The notes beneath the pieces are model-generated. The model saw only the letters and a list, made by a program, of their open reading frames with translations, searched no databases and was not told the origin of the DNA. A DNA stretch of 64,000 bases from Pseudoscleropodium purum (taxonomy: Eukaryota; Streptophyta; Bryopsida; Hypnales; Brachytheciaceae), in NCBI GenBank assembly GCA_963969395.1, contig OZ017804.1:5208001-5272000 (forward strand), written 5' to 3'. Below, piece by piece: positions 1 through 10,548 of this stretch (its first letter is position 1; each line of letters begins with the position of its first letter). Position numbers and translations under genes: made by a program.

Positions 1-28
1 TAGAAGATTCGACATTCGAAGGTCGTTT

Positions 29-2251
29 ATGGTTCAAACACGGATGCATGACTACGCTGCAGAGGAAGACCAGGAGGTCGCAGTTCACGTTGAGGAGGAC
101 AAAGAGGAGCCAGCTCTACCCTCTGTGAGAGTTGATCCCCTTAAGAGTTGGAGAATTAGCGTTTTTGACGACATGGAAGACCATAATGGTGGATCCATGG
201 TTCGTGACCGCTACTCCAGAAGAGCTGAGGGCGTGGCCTTCAATGATTGGAAGACCAGGTTTCGATCTTGGCAATGCACACAAAGACAACGCAATGCTCT
301 TTTCAATGATTGGTGGGCTTTTGAGCAGCTACCCACCCATCTTGAGTTTGAGGCGTTGCAAGCCTATGATTCTTAGTTTGAGGATCATAGGGTTGAGCTT
401 GAGGAGGTGGAAGACTATTGGGCTCGAAGGGTGGAGTTAGTCACGGCGTTGAAAGAGGGAGCTGCATTCCCAGCAACTCAAGCTTCAAAGACTAGTGATG
501 GAGATGAAGAGAAGGGCGAGGAAGCTACCTCGGGCCCTGATGCAGCACGAGCTGCGCGGTTGCTTTTTAAAGCTGCTACGAGTGGCGCTAGTGGGACTGC
601 AACTACATTCATATCTTGGTTGGCTCGAGCTTCAAATGAGGCAATAGCCACGATGGGCCCTCCTCCTCAGTTTGATCCACTCCGATTGTTTTTTGAGCAT
701 TTGGAGATGGAGTTTGGAGGCATTTGCTGCGATCGCATGCGCCACATCCAGGATTTCAAGAAAGAGATTGGAGACACTCCCCGCATTATGTATACAAGAC
801 TTTCCAAGTTTGCTCGTGAAAGCGGAGATGCATTCACGGAACGCCAGTTGGTGGAGCTTTATATGGGGAAGCAAGACAAGAAGATTCGTGATATGGCACA
901 CCCTCACATGTTGTTGGCATATGGAGGTCGAGCTACTTTAGCTCAAGCTTTTGCTATTGTGGAGCAATTGGATCGAGGGCTATGTGTAGAGGAGGCTGGA
1001 AGATTGTCATCCATTATGACTTCAACACCCAGCCAGACCAAGATTGTTGTTGGTAGTTCTAGTAAGAGCCAAGGGAACCCCAAGGCCTCCAAGCAAATTG
1101 CTATGGCAGCTGAAGTGGAAGTGACAACCAATTCTCGTATGCGGTGTTGGAATTGTGGATTGCTAGTCCACAAAAAGAGAGATTGTCCTACAGATACATC
1201 ATCTGAAGGTAAGAATGGTGGGCAATCAGTTACCAACAAGGGCAATGCAACCACAACAAATAGAGGCCCACAAAAGAAAGTACAAGGTGGAGGAACACCT
1301 TCAAAGTGCACTTATGCACCTTGTAGTCGGGTTGGTCATACGGAGGACAAATGTTGGATGAAGAACCCGCAGTTGAGGCTTCAATCTTTCACCCCACAAG
1401 GTGCTCAAGGGGTTGGATCAAATTCTGGAGGCAACAATCTTGAGGCACGTATGGGAGAGTTGCAAAATACCCTAGCATTGCTCGTTGCAGCGACAGCAAA
1501 GATCACACCAGTTCCTTCTAATTCAAAGCCTGGACCAGATAGGTTTGAATATGGAGCACTTGGTGAGGTGGTTGTAGCGGTGGCTACGAGATCACAAGCC
1601 AATTCTTTGCCAGTTGCACCCATGGTGGAAGGAAACTCAACTACTCCAGGTGGGCCTCATGTGCGTCACCAAGGGCCTCCTGATAGTATTGGGCAATCAA
1701 GATTGCCAATGACATTTGGCTTGGCAGATGTGGTGACTAGTCCATCACTTGAAGCTAGCCCTGATGGAAGAAATTTCCCCGTAGAAAAAAATATGATGGT
1801 GAAGAATTTGGTTGTTAAACTCTTGGAAGTTCCATTGTTTTCAGGGGTTCAGTTGTAGAGTGACAACTTTGATGCAGCTGCCGTATATCATATGGCAGGG
1901 AAAATAATGCAAGGAACGGTCCAGATGCCTGCTAATGTGGCCATGAGGGAGATGGAAGAGTCTTCTTTGGCTGAGGGTGATGTGTGCATAAGGAAGGATG
2001 TTGCTAAAGAAGTAGCGAATGCCTTGCGATGTTGGAAGGGGTGGCTAAAAGAACCTCCTTCGCAAGCAGAGTTTGATAGCCACTTGAATTCAAGTGGAGA
2101 AGTTGTTGAAGTTGCCACAAGCTATTTGGCAACGATACCAGCTCGTGCAACTCGTGAACGTTTACAAGTCAAGCCTGGAGTGGTGCGTTTGGCCAATTCT
2201 AGCCATGTCTTTTCTGTGGCTCAAGGTGAAGCACCTCAAGTATTTCCATAA
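29..2251 (+). pseudogene. gag region of the gypsy polyprotein, with stops
   Basis: Retrotransposon capsid/nucleocapsid precursor that would package the element RNA. The frame from the ATG at 29 continues through stop codons near 374 (tag), 1856 (tag) and 2249 (taa) into protease without a frame change. A CCHC zinc knuckle (CWNC, then H four residues on and C four further) is encoded near 1144-1185. A second Cys/His cluster with wider spacing follows near 1309-1356. The N-terminal part is acidic and charged, and the segment around 660-1000 has the helical gag character of plant gypsy elements. Each stop can be explained by a single C-to-T or G-to-A change. The assignment as gag is firm; exact ends are not known. 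Confidence 0.85.
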
Positions 2252-2257
2252 AAAGTA

Positions 2258-2701
2258 TTGCTTGATACGGGAGCCCAACCAGTCATGCTAGGCAAGTTGC
2301 TAGTTCAGAGTTTGGGGCTTCTTGTTAGTGACTTGGAGCCATGTCCTTTTACTATAGCAACATCACTAGGGGGCACAGAGCAGCCTACGGGGATGACAAA
2401 AGAGCCCCTACGACTTCGGTTCAAGGTGGGCACTGATGCGTACACTCACATCTCTGTGAGGTGTGTTGTAACAAGTGCTACGAGCTATGACATTCTTTTG
2501 GGGCAGCAAGTTTTGTACCCCATTGGTTTTGGTCATGATTCTTGGACTGAGGAGGCATGGTTTCGACTAGGGTGGTCACAAGGAGATGGACGGAAGGAAG
2601 TGATTCCCGTCATCTTTGGAGCTTTTGTTGGCGTGGTTGAGGGATTGGTAGCAGTGTATGGGTGTGTTGTAGAGTGGTTGGCAACCGGAGATTTTCTATA
2701 G
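2258..2701 (+). pseudogene. retroviral-type aspartic protease region of gypsy
   Basis: Aspartic protease that would cleave the polyprotein. The catalytic motif LDTGA is encoded at the start of the segment (near 2259-2275), and a typical family motif (YDILLG) lies near 2487-2504. It is in the same frame as gag and separated from it only by a taa stop just upstream. The C-terminal part, 2530-2700, is a hydrophobic linker with no recognised domain and ends at a tag. After this, 2702-2900 keeps the same frame with three more tag codons before the methyltransferase begins. Confidence 0.85.
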
Positions 2702-2899
2702 GAAGGCAACATGTCTGCTATAGACTCGCCTCTAGAGTTAGATACGCCAACACAAGGCAAAATCAACTCATTTGTAAGACATCCCAAGGATCCCATACCA
2801 CCATGGATTTCACCAAAAGCTTTGGTTTAGAAATGCCATGAATTAGTGGAGAAAGTAAACTAGCAGCTATGGCAACCACAACACACACTACCACCTCTA

Positions 2900-3905
2900 C
2901 AACAACTGGTAGATCTTTCTGATGATCCTAAGGGCATAGTTCTTGTAGAACTATTTGTTGGACTTGGTACTAGTTTGGCTGCAGTTTTGGAGGCAGGATT
3001 GTCTATACAAAGTTATACTTATGTGGACAACAACATAGTGGTGAGCAGAGTTGCAAAACATCATTTGGACCAGTTAAGAATGAAATATCCAAAGCAACTA
3101 CCTGCAAGCGCTATTCAAGGTTGTATGTCTCGAGTCCCTTCAGACATTGCCTTGATTGGAGAAGAAGATCTTTTGAGGTTGGGCCAAGTAGACCTTGTGA
3201 TGGCTGGATGGCCTTCCCAAGGGCATTCCCGGGCTGGTTCTCGCCAAGGACTCCAAGACCCATGATCAAGTTTATTTTGGGAGCTCTTACGGTTGTTGCA
3301 TTGGTGGCAATGTAGACAAGCTACAAGTGTGGCTTATGTTCTTGAGAATGTGCCTCCATTGGGAGATGTTGGAGCTCAAGTTCATGAAGATGCACGATTG
3401 GTATGTCAGCACCTTGGTCAGCCAGTGGCAATGGATGCTGCAGCCCTTGGTTCTTACGCCCATCGTTTCCAGTGGAAGTGGACCAATTTGGCTCATATGC
3501 GAGGGATTTTTGCGGCAGTACATTGCATTAGTCGTCCCGAGGGCAGACATCTTGATGACATTTTGGAGGAGGGGCGATCGGCCCAAACAGTGGTGCAAGA
3601 CGATCAACCACCGTTAGCTATAATCAATCGTGTAGGAATGCCTCGATTGGCATTTCCTACTTTGATGAGTTATCCTCGGTCTTTTGTTTTTTGCAATGGC
3701 GGACCGGGCTTGGTATTTGACAACACTTCTATGAGATTGGAGGAGCCGAGTGCTATTGAGCGGGAACGTGCTATGGGTTTCCATACCGGCACCACTTCTG
3801 GGCTTGGATTGACAGAGTCTCAGCGGCGTCATTGTCTTGGACAAGCCATGGACTTGACATCCATGGTTTGGTTTCTTGGGATATGCCTAACAGCTCAACG
3901 GCACA
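2900..3905 (+). pseudogene. cytosine-5 DNA methyltransferase domain inside gypsy pol
   Basis: DNA (cytosine-5) methyltransferase fold, which would transfer a methyl group from S-adenosylmethionine to cytosine. Motifs appear in canonical order: motif I ELFVGLG (2948-2968); motif IV DLVMAGWPSQ (near 3191-3220); a GLQDP then SSLF stretch around 3250-3280; motif VI ENV (3344-3352); a motif VIII-like RFQWKWTNL (near 3464-3490); a region where a target recognition domain would sit; and motif IX/X-like ERERAMGF and LGQAMDL (about 3750-3860). The frame equals that of gag and RT; the only internal stop is a tga at 3263-3265, where the family usually has Arg. Oddity: the catalytic Cys of the PCQ motif is Ser here (tcc at 3215-3217), so this copy would be inactive even without the stop. 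The family assignment is strong; the subfamily is not determined. Confidence 0.87.
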
Positions 3906-4330
3906 AGAAACTTGGCCTTGAAAGCCATCTGGGGGCAGATGTTTCAGGCCAAGGGGCAAAGGGTGTTGTGCCTCTAGCAGTGGAGAAGATGGCTACTCTA
4001 AATGCCAAGGCATGGCATGATAGTGAGCAGGCTTGCAGTCAAATACTTGAAAAGAAGAGAGATCAAGATGTTGTGGAGTGGCTTGTAGAAGATGAATTGC
4101 GAGGACAACGTGTATTGGCAGCATTGGCTCAAGATTTGGGAATGGATGATGCCAAAGAGAAGTTCAAGAGGGTTTTTCTTACAAAAGAAAATCCATTTCT
4201 TGTCACATCACCTCACTTTGTAGTTGGTGCTAATGTTGGCATTAATGGAGGTGATTCGGTTGGAATGATTGAGAGTGATGATGCATCTATTGTCCTGCAA
4301 AAGGGCAATGGTGTAAGCTCTTCCAACTAG
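3906..4330 (+). pseudogene. linker between methyltransferase and reverse transcriptase
   Basis: About 140 codons in the polyprotein frame, charged and helical (around 4000-4170), with no recognised domain. It ends at a tag (4328-4330) where a Gln codon is one transition away, and the RT N-terminus follows in the same frame. It could be the C-terminal tail of the methyltransferase or a spacer. Confidence 0.6.
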
Positions 4331-4339
4331 CAACCAAAG

Positions 4340-4718
4340 GTGGTGTCAGCACCATTAAAGGGGTCCCTGAAGGAGGAAGTAATCTTGCCAATTTACAAAG
4401 ATTGGGAGATGGACATAGGCATGGGACTCACTGGTGCAGAGGCACGGAAGGTGCGAGCATTCATATGCTTGTACAGGGCTTGCTTTGTTTTTAAACTCAC
4501 TGACTTGGAGGGTTATAAAGGCAAGCTTGTGAGAATTCAATTGGAAGATGATCATCCAGTGTTTAAACGCCCGTATAGGCTTAGCCTTTCAGAAAGAGAC
4601 GGGGTGAAATTGAGGTGCAAAGAACTTTTGGACGCCGGATTGATAGAACTTTCCGATGGAGAGTATGCATGTGCTACAGTGATGCCAGCAAAAAAAGATG
4701 TTCTTGGAAATTGGACGG
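4340..4718 (+). pseudogene. reverse transcriptase, N-terminal part, cut by insertion
   Basis: Start of the gypsy RT, with the conserved segment HPVFKRPYR followed by a helix ending ELLDAGLIELS and then the strand VMPAKKD. At 4718 the coding sequence stops inside a codon at the 5-bp target site gacgg (4714-4718). The same reading frame resumes after the second gacgg at 8041-8045, giving the expected GNWT-EKR-MCGDYRPVN order across the join. This shows that the insertion is later than the gypsy. Confidence 0.9.
4714..4718 (+). repeat. target site duplication gacgg, left copy
   Basis: The five bases gacgg occur directly before the TG of the nested element and again at 8041-8045 directly after its CA. 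They are RT codon sequence duplicated by the insertion. Confidence 0.9.
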
Positions 4719-4913
4719 TGTCGCAGCTTAGAATTTTGATTTTCTTAGTATACACCAAAATAGGAACGGAAACTAGTCATTAGCTAACCGGATCCGATTA
4801 GGTGGGGAAGGAAAACTCAAAATTAGCATGGAACGAGAAGTAGTGGGCCTCTTGGATCTAATCCGGTCAGGAGTAACTAACGACGGAAACGGAATTCAAC
4901 ACGGATTAGGTCT

Positions 4914-4995
4914 AGGACCGGATTATGATGATGAACCGGATTATGATGATGAACCGGATAATGATGGTAAACCGGATTCATGATGACAAACCGGA
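4914..4995 (+). repeat. 18-bp tandem repeat containing accggattatgatgatga
   Basis: Three to four units of about 18 bp, each built on accgg plus gatgatga, lie just upstream of the TATA box. The copy at 10819 has one unit fewer, which accounts for its 18-bp shorter length (3304 against 3322). This could be an enhancer-like U3 repeat. Confidence 0.8.
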
Positions 4996-5009
4996 AAGGG
5001 TCCAGGGAC

Positions 5010-5016
5010 TATATAA
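5010..5016 (+). promoter_or_regulatory. TATA box of LTR-like element copy 1
   Basis: TATATAA lies 290 bp after the element start and about 190 bp before the ORF ATG. The second copy has TATAAAA at the matching place (11092-11098), so the site is conserved between copies. Confidence 0.6.
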
Positions 5017-5207
5017 GGAGGAGCTTTCACTGTTGCACCCCCTTTTAGAAATTCGACCTTGAGAGCGCGCGGTTGAGTTTTTGTCGTTTGTGCGTTTGTG
5101 CGTCTGTACGTTTGTGTTTTGTCTGTTTTGCTTCTAGTTGAGATCGGAGAGAGGAAGTGAGGAACGGGACGTGCGGCTAGGAGAGAGTGAGGTAGATTCG
5201 AGTGGGA

Positions 5208-6844
5208 ATGCCTCCGCTACGTAGGTCTAGACCCGCGAGTCCCTCTGGAGGTGAGGTGAAGCTCCGGAAAGTTATTCCGGTTATTCCCTCTACAGAGTCG
5301 GAAAAGTCTGAACTCATGGATGATCTCAAATCCATGGTTGCGTAGGGTTTGCCGAGAAACCCTAGGGATTTAGGGAGGAGAGAATGGTCAAGGAGCTCCT
5401 CGGAAAGTTGTCCAACCAATTTGACAACACCGTGAGAGGAACTCCCGTCAGCTGGAACGAGGGGATGTAGAGAACGGTTTACGGTTTCCGAGCAGGAGGT
5501 TTGGGGATGGCGAGCCGGAAGGATGAGTTTGTCCGAGGGAAGTTCAAGGGAGCCGTCAACCCGAAGGACGGATACGCGGTCGAGGATTGCGTGGATGACC
5601 GACACCGTCGGATCCTGCAATTCCTGGTTCCGGTTCTTCACCCGGAAAAGCCGACCAAGGTGACGATCACCCTCGGCAACACCATTTTCGGTGCCCTCAG
5701 TGGTACCCGGAAAGTGGACTGGGCACGGATCATTTCCGATCTCGTGGCCCAGCTCGTTAGTAGGGTTGGGAAGAAAAGAGCCACTCTAGTGTGCCCTTAT
5801 CTCTTCCACCTCTATCGGGAGAACCAAGTCCTCACCGACATGGAGGAGAAGGTGTGGAAGACGCAGGAAGTGCTCCTGAAGTATGGGGAGTCGGAGACGG
5901 ATGACGAGGCCGAATTCGACTCCGGGTCAGACCGGGAGTCCAGCGAGGAAGAGGAGGAGCCGATGCCGCCGATCAAGCGACAGAAGCTGACGCCTCCATA
6001 CAAGCGCGGGACGCCTCCCGGTCAAGTCAAACCGGCCCCGGAAGAGAAACCGGAAGCCGAGAAGACCAATTCCGGGGGAGATCCGGATATGCAAGATCCG
6101 TTCAACGGTCTGATCAACGTCCTCTGCAACATCAGGGCGGATTGGGAGGTCAAGCACAGGACGCTTGAGGCGATCGGCAAGTTGGTGGGTGCTGCACCGG
6201 ACAGCAAATTGGCGGAACAAGTGGCGGAGTGCATTACGAATCCGGAAGAGACCCGGAAGCAGGAAGCCGAGATCCGCCGGTTGCAGGAGGAGGTGGATAA
6301 CCTGAAGGCAACTCTTTTTGCCTATCAAGAAGACGTGACGGCCGCTCGGGAGATGGCGGAGGAGACTCGGAAGATAGCCGAGCAGATTAAGGCGGTCCTG
6401 GGAGAGACCGGAACGGCCGCTGCCAAAGCGAAGCTCTTCGACAAGAAGATCCACGAAGAGAAGAAACTATCCGGTTCCCGGATGGTCCGGATTCTCGCGG
6501 ACTTCGCTGAGCAGGTGGAGACGGCAATGGTGGAGGGGCGGAAGGCTGCGGACCGGATCGAGGAGAGCAGCCGGAAGCTGACGGGAGCGACGTGCGACAA
6601 AAGTATTCATCTTTCTGACATCTCGCTACCGGATCTCTTTCCGGACGCGACTGTTGCAAAGGATAGGAAGGATTGGACTCCTGAGTCCAAGAAGTCTACA
6701 CGGACTGGGACTCCGGGCACGAGACCGGATATCACCATCGACCTGGAGTCTCCACCCGGATCGAATCCTGCGGAGGGGGAACGGGTCCGAAATTTGAGTG
6801 AAGTCTTCGAGGAGTTGTCCCGGAGGTCGGAAGCCCGACGATAG
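5208..6844 (+). pseudogene. element ORF, copy 1, frameshifted and interrupted
   Basis: Copy of the ~550-aa protein intact at 11282-12940. Here the ATG at 5208 is kept, but one g is missing near 5335 (ccatggttgcg against ccatgggttgcg). A Trp codon has become tag near 5470, and another small change near 6810 shifts the C-terminus. An uninterrupted stretch runs from about 5501 to 6844. The N-terminal third is a globular domain with pattern TLGNTIFGAL, VDWARII and CPYLFHLY. The middle is acidic with a basic patch, followed by a coiled coil around residues encoded at 6230-6450. The domain resembles what is annotated in plants as a putative plant transposon protein; that is recognition by pattern, not a search. 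Confidence 0.75.
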
Positions 6845-8040
6845 GATCTAGAGTTGTAGGGTAGATAGGATTTTAATTTCAGTTAGGAGTAGGAGCGGAT
6901 CCGGATCCGGCTCAACAGTATTAGGTTAGACTGGAAGTTAGATTAGGGTGGCGGCGGACCCCTACGGGTTTTCCGCTCCTTTTTGTGCTTTTAGGGTTTT
7001 TACCCTTTGTATATAAATCGGTTCCCGCGATGGGAATTGGGAGTTGTTCATTTTGCAAACTTCTTGTACTTTTCTATTCTCTTCATTGGGTGTCTCTCTC
7101 CAGCGCGACAGGATTGTATGATGTGGAGTTAGGATAGTACGAGCCAATTTGTGAGTGATTTCTCCCCTTGGTGTTTATTTTCCGATCCTAGGTGCATGTG
7201 AGTAGGTATCGAAGAGTTGGGAGTGAACTTAGTTCCTCAGCACGTCTAGAGTTTGAGATTCCGGGTGAGAAAGCCGTTGTTAGGCTAGGCGGGTAGGGAG
7301 GGATTCCTTAGCTGCGCTAGAATTCCCGGGTGGGAAATCCGGTTGAGTATCCGATCTCCTGTGAGGTCTCACCACCCGTATGGGTAACGGAAGAACTTTA
7401 GTTGATGTTGGAACGGACGGGTGCACTTGTAACCACCTGTCTTCGCACGGATCGGAAGTAGCATCAAGGTCGTTGTAGTACGAGAGGGTCGAGTGTGGGG
7501 TCTTTGTGTGACCTACGACCCGGATTGCTATCTGGGTTGTTGTGAAGGACCAAACCGGATCCGGATTAGCTTAGGAATTTAGGAAGTAGGACAGTGGGTC
7601 TTCAGCCACTATAAGTCACGGAAGGAGTGGTGGGCCTACCACTCTCAAAATTAAGCGGCGACCCCTCTAATGGTGAAACTGAGGTAAAACCAAACCGGAT
7701 AGGATTACGGGTATAGGATGACCATCCGGACCGGATTGGTCAGGACGGATTTCCAGGATCGGAAGTTGTGAGATCCTGGGATTTGGGTATTTGTACGGAC
7801 CGGATAGTTAGTAGGACCGGAAGAAGGAATAATCCGGTCTATAGTTATCCGGTGTGGTGGTGTTTCTGGTTCTAGATCTAGGACCGGAAAGTAAGATTGG
7901 GATACTGACTGAGCTTAACTGCTTAATAGAGCTAGATACTTCACAGGATCTCGTGGGTTCGATCTTTAGAGTTACTTAGTTATACTCTAGAGCGATTTTT
8001 GTGAGTATAATGGGGAATTGACCTGCCCTGTGCTGCGACA
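6845..8040 (+). other. 3' noncoding part of LTR-like element copy 1
   Basis: About 1.2 kb after the ORF with no coding potential. It contains gtatataaat near 7009-7018, short purine-rich stretches and many accgg/ccgga words. It ends in the terminal inverted repeat. The matching part of copy 2 (12941-14122) is highly similar, so the whole unit moves together. Confidence 0.6.
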
Positions 8041-8045
8041 GACGG
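8041..8045 (+). repeat. target site duplication gacgg, right copy
   Basis: Partner of 4714-4718; gypsy RT coding sequence resumes here. Confidence 0.9.
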
Positions 8046-8640
8046 AGAAGAGGATGTGTGGAGATTACCGTCCTGTTAACAAGAAAAAAAAATCCGATCG
8101 CTATCCCATGCCAACACCTGAGGAGTTATTTGATGCAGTTGGAAGGACAAAAGTCTTTAGCACTTTGGACTTGAGGTCTGGATACCATCAATTGCCATTG
8201 AGACTTGAAGATAGGGTGAAGACGGCATTTTGGGGAGTAGATGAGGATGGAAGAGATATGCTTTTCCATTGGAAGTTCTTACCTTTTGGCTTGAAGAATG
8301 CCCCAGCAGAGTTCCAACGTGTTATGGATCAAGTCTTGAAGGGGTTGCTATTTTCTCGGTGTTACATAGATGATGTGATTATCTTTAGTGATACACCGGA
8401 GGAGCATATACAACACTTGCAACAAGTTTTTGAAAGGTTGCAAGCTTGGGGTCTTCGCTTACATCATGGAAAGTGTAAATTCTTCCATGATCAGTTGCTT
8501 TATTTGGGACATATGATTACACTAGGAGGCTTGGGAGTACAAGAGGCGAAGGTGGAAGCCTTGAAGAGGATCCCAATTCCTAGAGATGTATCAAGGTTGA
8601 GAGCCTTTATGGGACTAGCAAACTATTATCGATGATTTGT
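8046..8640 (+). pseudogene. reverse transcriptase, main part
   Basis: The palm and finger motifs of Ty3/gypsy RT are clear: MCGDYRPVN, FSTLDLRSGYHQ (first catalytic Asp), LPFGLKNAPAEFQ, and the active site YIDD at 8363-8374, followed by LGH. The frame is the same as before the insertion. A tga at 8633-8635 replaces an Arg in the conserved NYYRRF motif and is one C-to-T change from cga. RT and RNase H are otherwise contiguous. Confidence 0.92.
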
Positions 8641-9175
8641 TCATGGGTTCAGTCTCTTGGCAAAACCTTTGACTCAATTGACTCGGGTTGATCAAGAGTG
8701 GATGTGGGGACCTGATCAAGAGAAGGCATTTGAGGCTTTGAAAGGAGTACTTGGTTCAGCACCAGTGTTGAGGCGGCTTGATGCTCGACGACCTTTTCAA
8801 CTCCACATAGATTGGAGTATGTTGGGGATTGGAGCTGTATTGACGCAGAAGGATGATGATGGCAAAGAATATGTTATTGCGTATACTTCACGAAGCAACA
8901 ATGATGCGGAGGCCAAATATTCATCTTATGAGGGGGAGTGCCTAGCTGTGGTGTAGGTAGTTGCACATTTCCATCCATACCTCTATGGCCAGAGCTTTAC
9001 ACTTGTGACTGATCATCAACCTCTAAAATGGTTGATGGAGTCTGATAAACTCATAGGGAAGCTTGCTAGGTGGGCCTTATTGTTGCAAGAGTATGATTTT
9101 GAAGTAATCCACAAGGCGGGGTTGCAAAACTTGGATGCTGATGGCTTGAGCCACAATCCAAGTCCCTTAGAGGAA
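8641..9175 (+). pseudogene. RNase H region of gypsy pol
   Basis: RNase H that would remove the RNA template. The catalytic residues are in LHIDWS (Asp), YEGECLAV (Glu), LVTDHQPLKW (Asp) and LDADGLSHNP (Asp). A tag at 8954-8956 replaces the usual Trp after CLAVV and is one G-to-A change. The connection domain KPLTQLT precedes it. Confidence 0.9.
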
Positions 9176-10548
9176 GATTTGATTGGTGCTCGGTGGCATG
9201 GCTCATGTGATCAAGAGGCAGTGCCAAGGTGGCATGCTTCATCTTATTTGGCTTGGATGGAGGGAAGATCCAACCAAGATTTAGGAAAGACTCGATTGAA
9301 TGTTGTTGATGAGGACTTGGATGAAAGAGGACCTCAAGTTACCACTAATGTGTGGAAAGACCAAAGGGTTCTACATCGTCTTCAACATGGGGAGTTTTTG
9401 CCTAATACTATATCTCAAGAAAGGGACCGAATAGTCCATCGTTTGGCTAGGTTTCATTGGAAGGGTGGCCTTATATTTCGTTGATGGCCGGATGGAACAA
9501 GGAGGGTTGTTCCTAGGCCTAACCAACGTTTTCAATTGATATGTCAGGTTCATGAAGAGTTGGGTCATTTTGGAGTGCTTCGTACGTATTCCATGTTACG
9601 TGGTTTGTATTGGTGGATGGGCATGCGAAAGAGGTAGCAACCTATGTAGGGAGGTGTGAAGTTTGCGATCGAGTTAGATCAAGCTTCAACACTCTAATTC
9701 CCCAATTACAGCCTTTGCCAATCATGGGTTTGGGCTATAAGTGGAGTCTTGATTTTGCCGGGCCATTGATGACTTCATCACGAGGTGCTAAGTATGTACT
9801 TGTGATGGTAGAGCATTTCAGCAAGTGGATTGAGTTGGTGGCACTACCACAAAATTCCGCGGAGTTAGCAGCAGCGGCCTTCCTTGACCGTGTGTTGGCT
9901 AGATTTGGAGCTCCAGCTGAGGTGTTAACTGACCAAAGAAGAGAGTTTCTTGGGGCATTTGAAAAGCTTTGTACTAAAGCTCTAATTGATCACCGTACAA
10001 CATCAAGAAACCACCTAGAGGCTGATGGATTAGTAGAGAGGGTGGTTCAGACGGTGAAGCGCGGTTTGCGCAAGTATGGGTTGTTGGCAGGCAATCACCG
10101 AGATTGGGATTTGAAGTTGCCATGGATAGCAATGGGTTATCGTTTCAGTCGACAGGCATCTCTTGCATCTTATAGCCCTTATCAGCTATTGTATGGCAAA
10201 GAGCCAATGTTACCGTCGGCTTTGAGGGAGAAATTAGATCCAGTTGTAGACTTGGATGACCCAAGAATTTGGGCACAAGTACTACATGATCGAGCTGAGT
10301 ATTTTCAAAGGGCCATGCCAATGGCTATGGAAAATTTGGCAATAGCGCAACACAGAGATACTTTCAGATATGCGCGCATTAGAAGTGGGACTTATAGGCC
10401 TCAACTTCGACGGTTCAAGGTTGGAGATTACGTGTATTTACAACGTGAGGCACCAACAACCTTGGATGTACGGGCCGGCCGGACCATTTTGAGGGTCAAG
10501 GCAATTTTGCCTAGTGGAGTTCTTCTTTTGGAGGGGAAAGATGGATAA
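9176..10548 (+). pseudogene. integrase of gypsy pol, frameshifted
   Basis: DDE integrase. The zinc-binding HHCC module is split: the HEELGHFG part (about 9550-9575) is in the RT frame, while CEVC (near 9656-9667) is in the next frame, so a one-base indel lies around 9600-9640. A tga near 9482 also interrupts the N-terminal part. The core residues are Asp in SLDFAGP (9751-9753), Asp in LTDQRREF (9931-9933) and Glu in GLVERVVQT (10036-10038). A C-terminal SH3-like FKVGDYVYL motif is near 10410-10440. A taa (10546-10548) separates it from the PHD finger in the same frame. Confidence 0.9.

Larger units (their letters stand above)
4719..8040 (+). mobile_element. LTR-like element with internal ORF, copy 1 (3322 bp)
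   Basis: The element begins TGTCGCAGC and ends GCTGCGACA, a perfect 9-bp inverted terminal repeat with TG..CA ends, flanked by a 5-bp duplication. These are hallmarks of LTR-retrotransposon integration. Its two ends share no direct repeat, so it is not a complete LTR-internal-LTR unit. The simplest reading is a very long solo LTR that itself contains a promoter and an ORF; a DNA transposon with 5-bp duplication is the alternative. Order: 18-bp CCGG-containing repeats (about 4914-4995), TATA box (5010-5016), ORF (5208-6844, broken), and about 1.2 kb of noncoding sequence studded with accgg and ccgga. The second copy at 10819 is about 95% similar by eye. Confidence 0.85.

Noticed and set aside
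7955..7964. gggttcgatc resembling a tRNA B box
   Set aside because: No A box at suitable spacing and no cloverleaf; chance match inside the LTR-like element.
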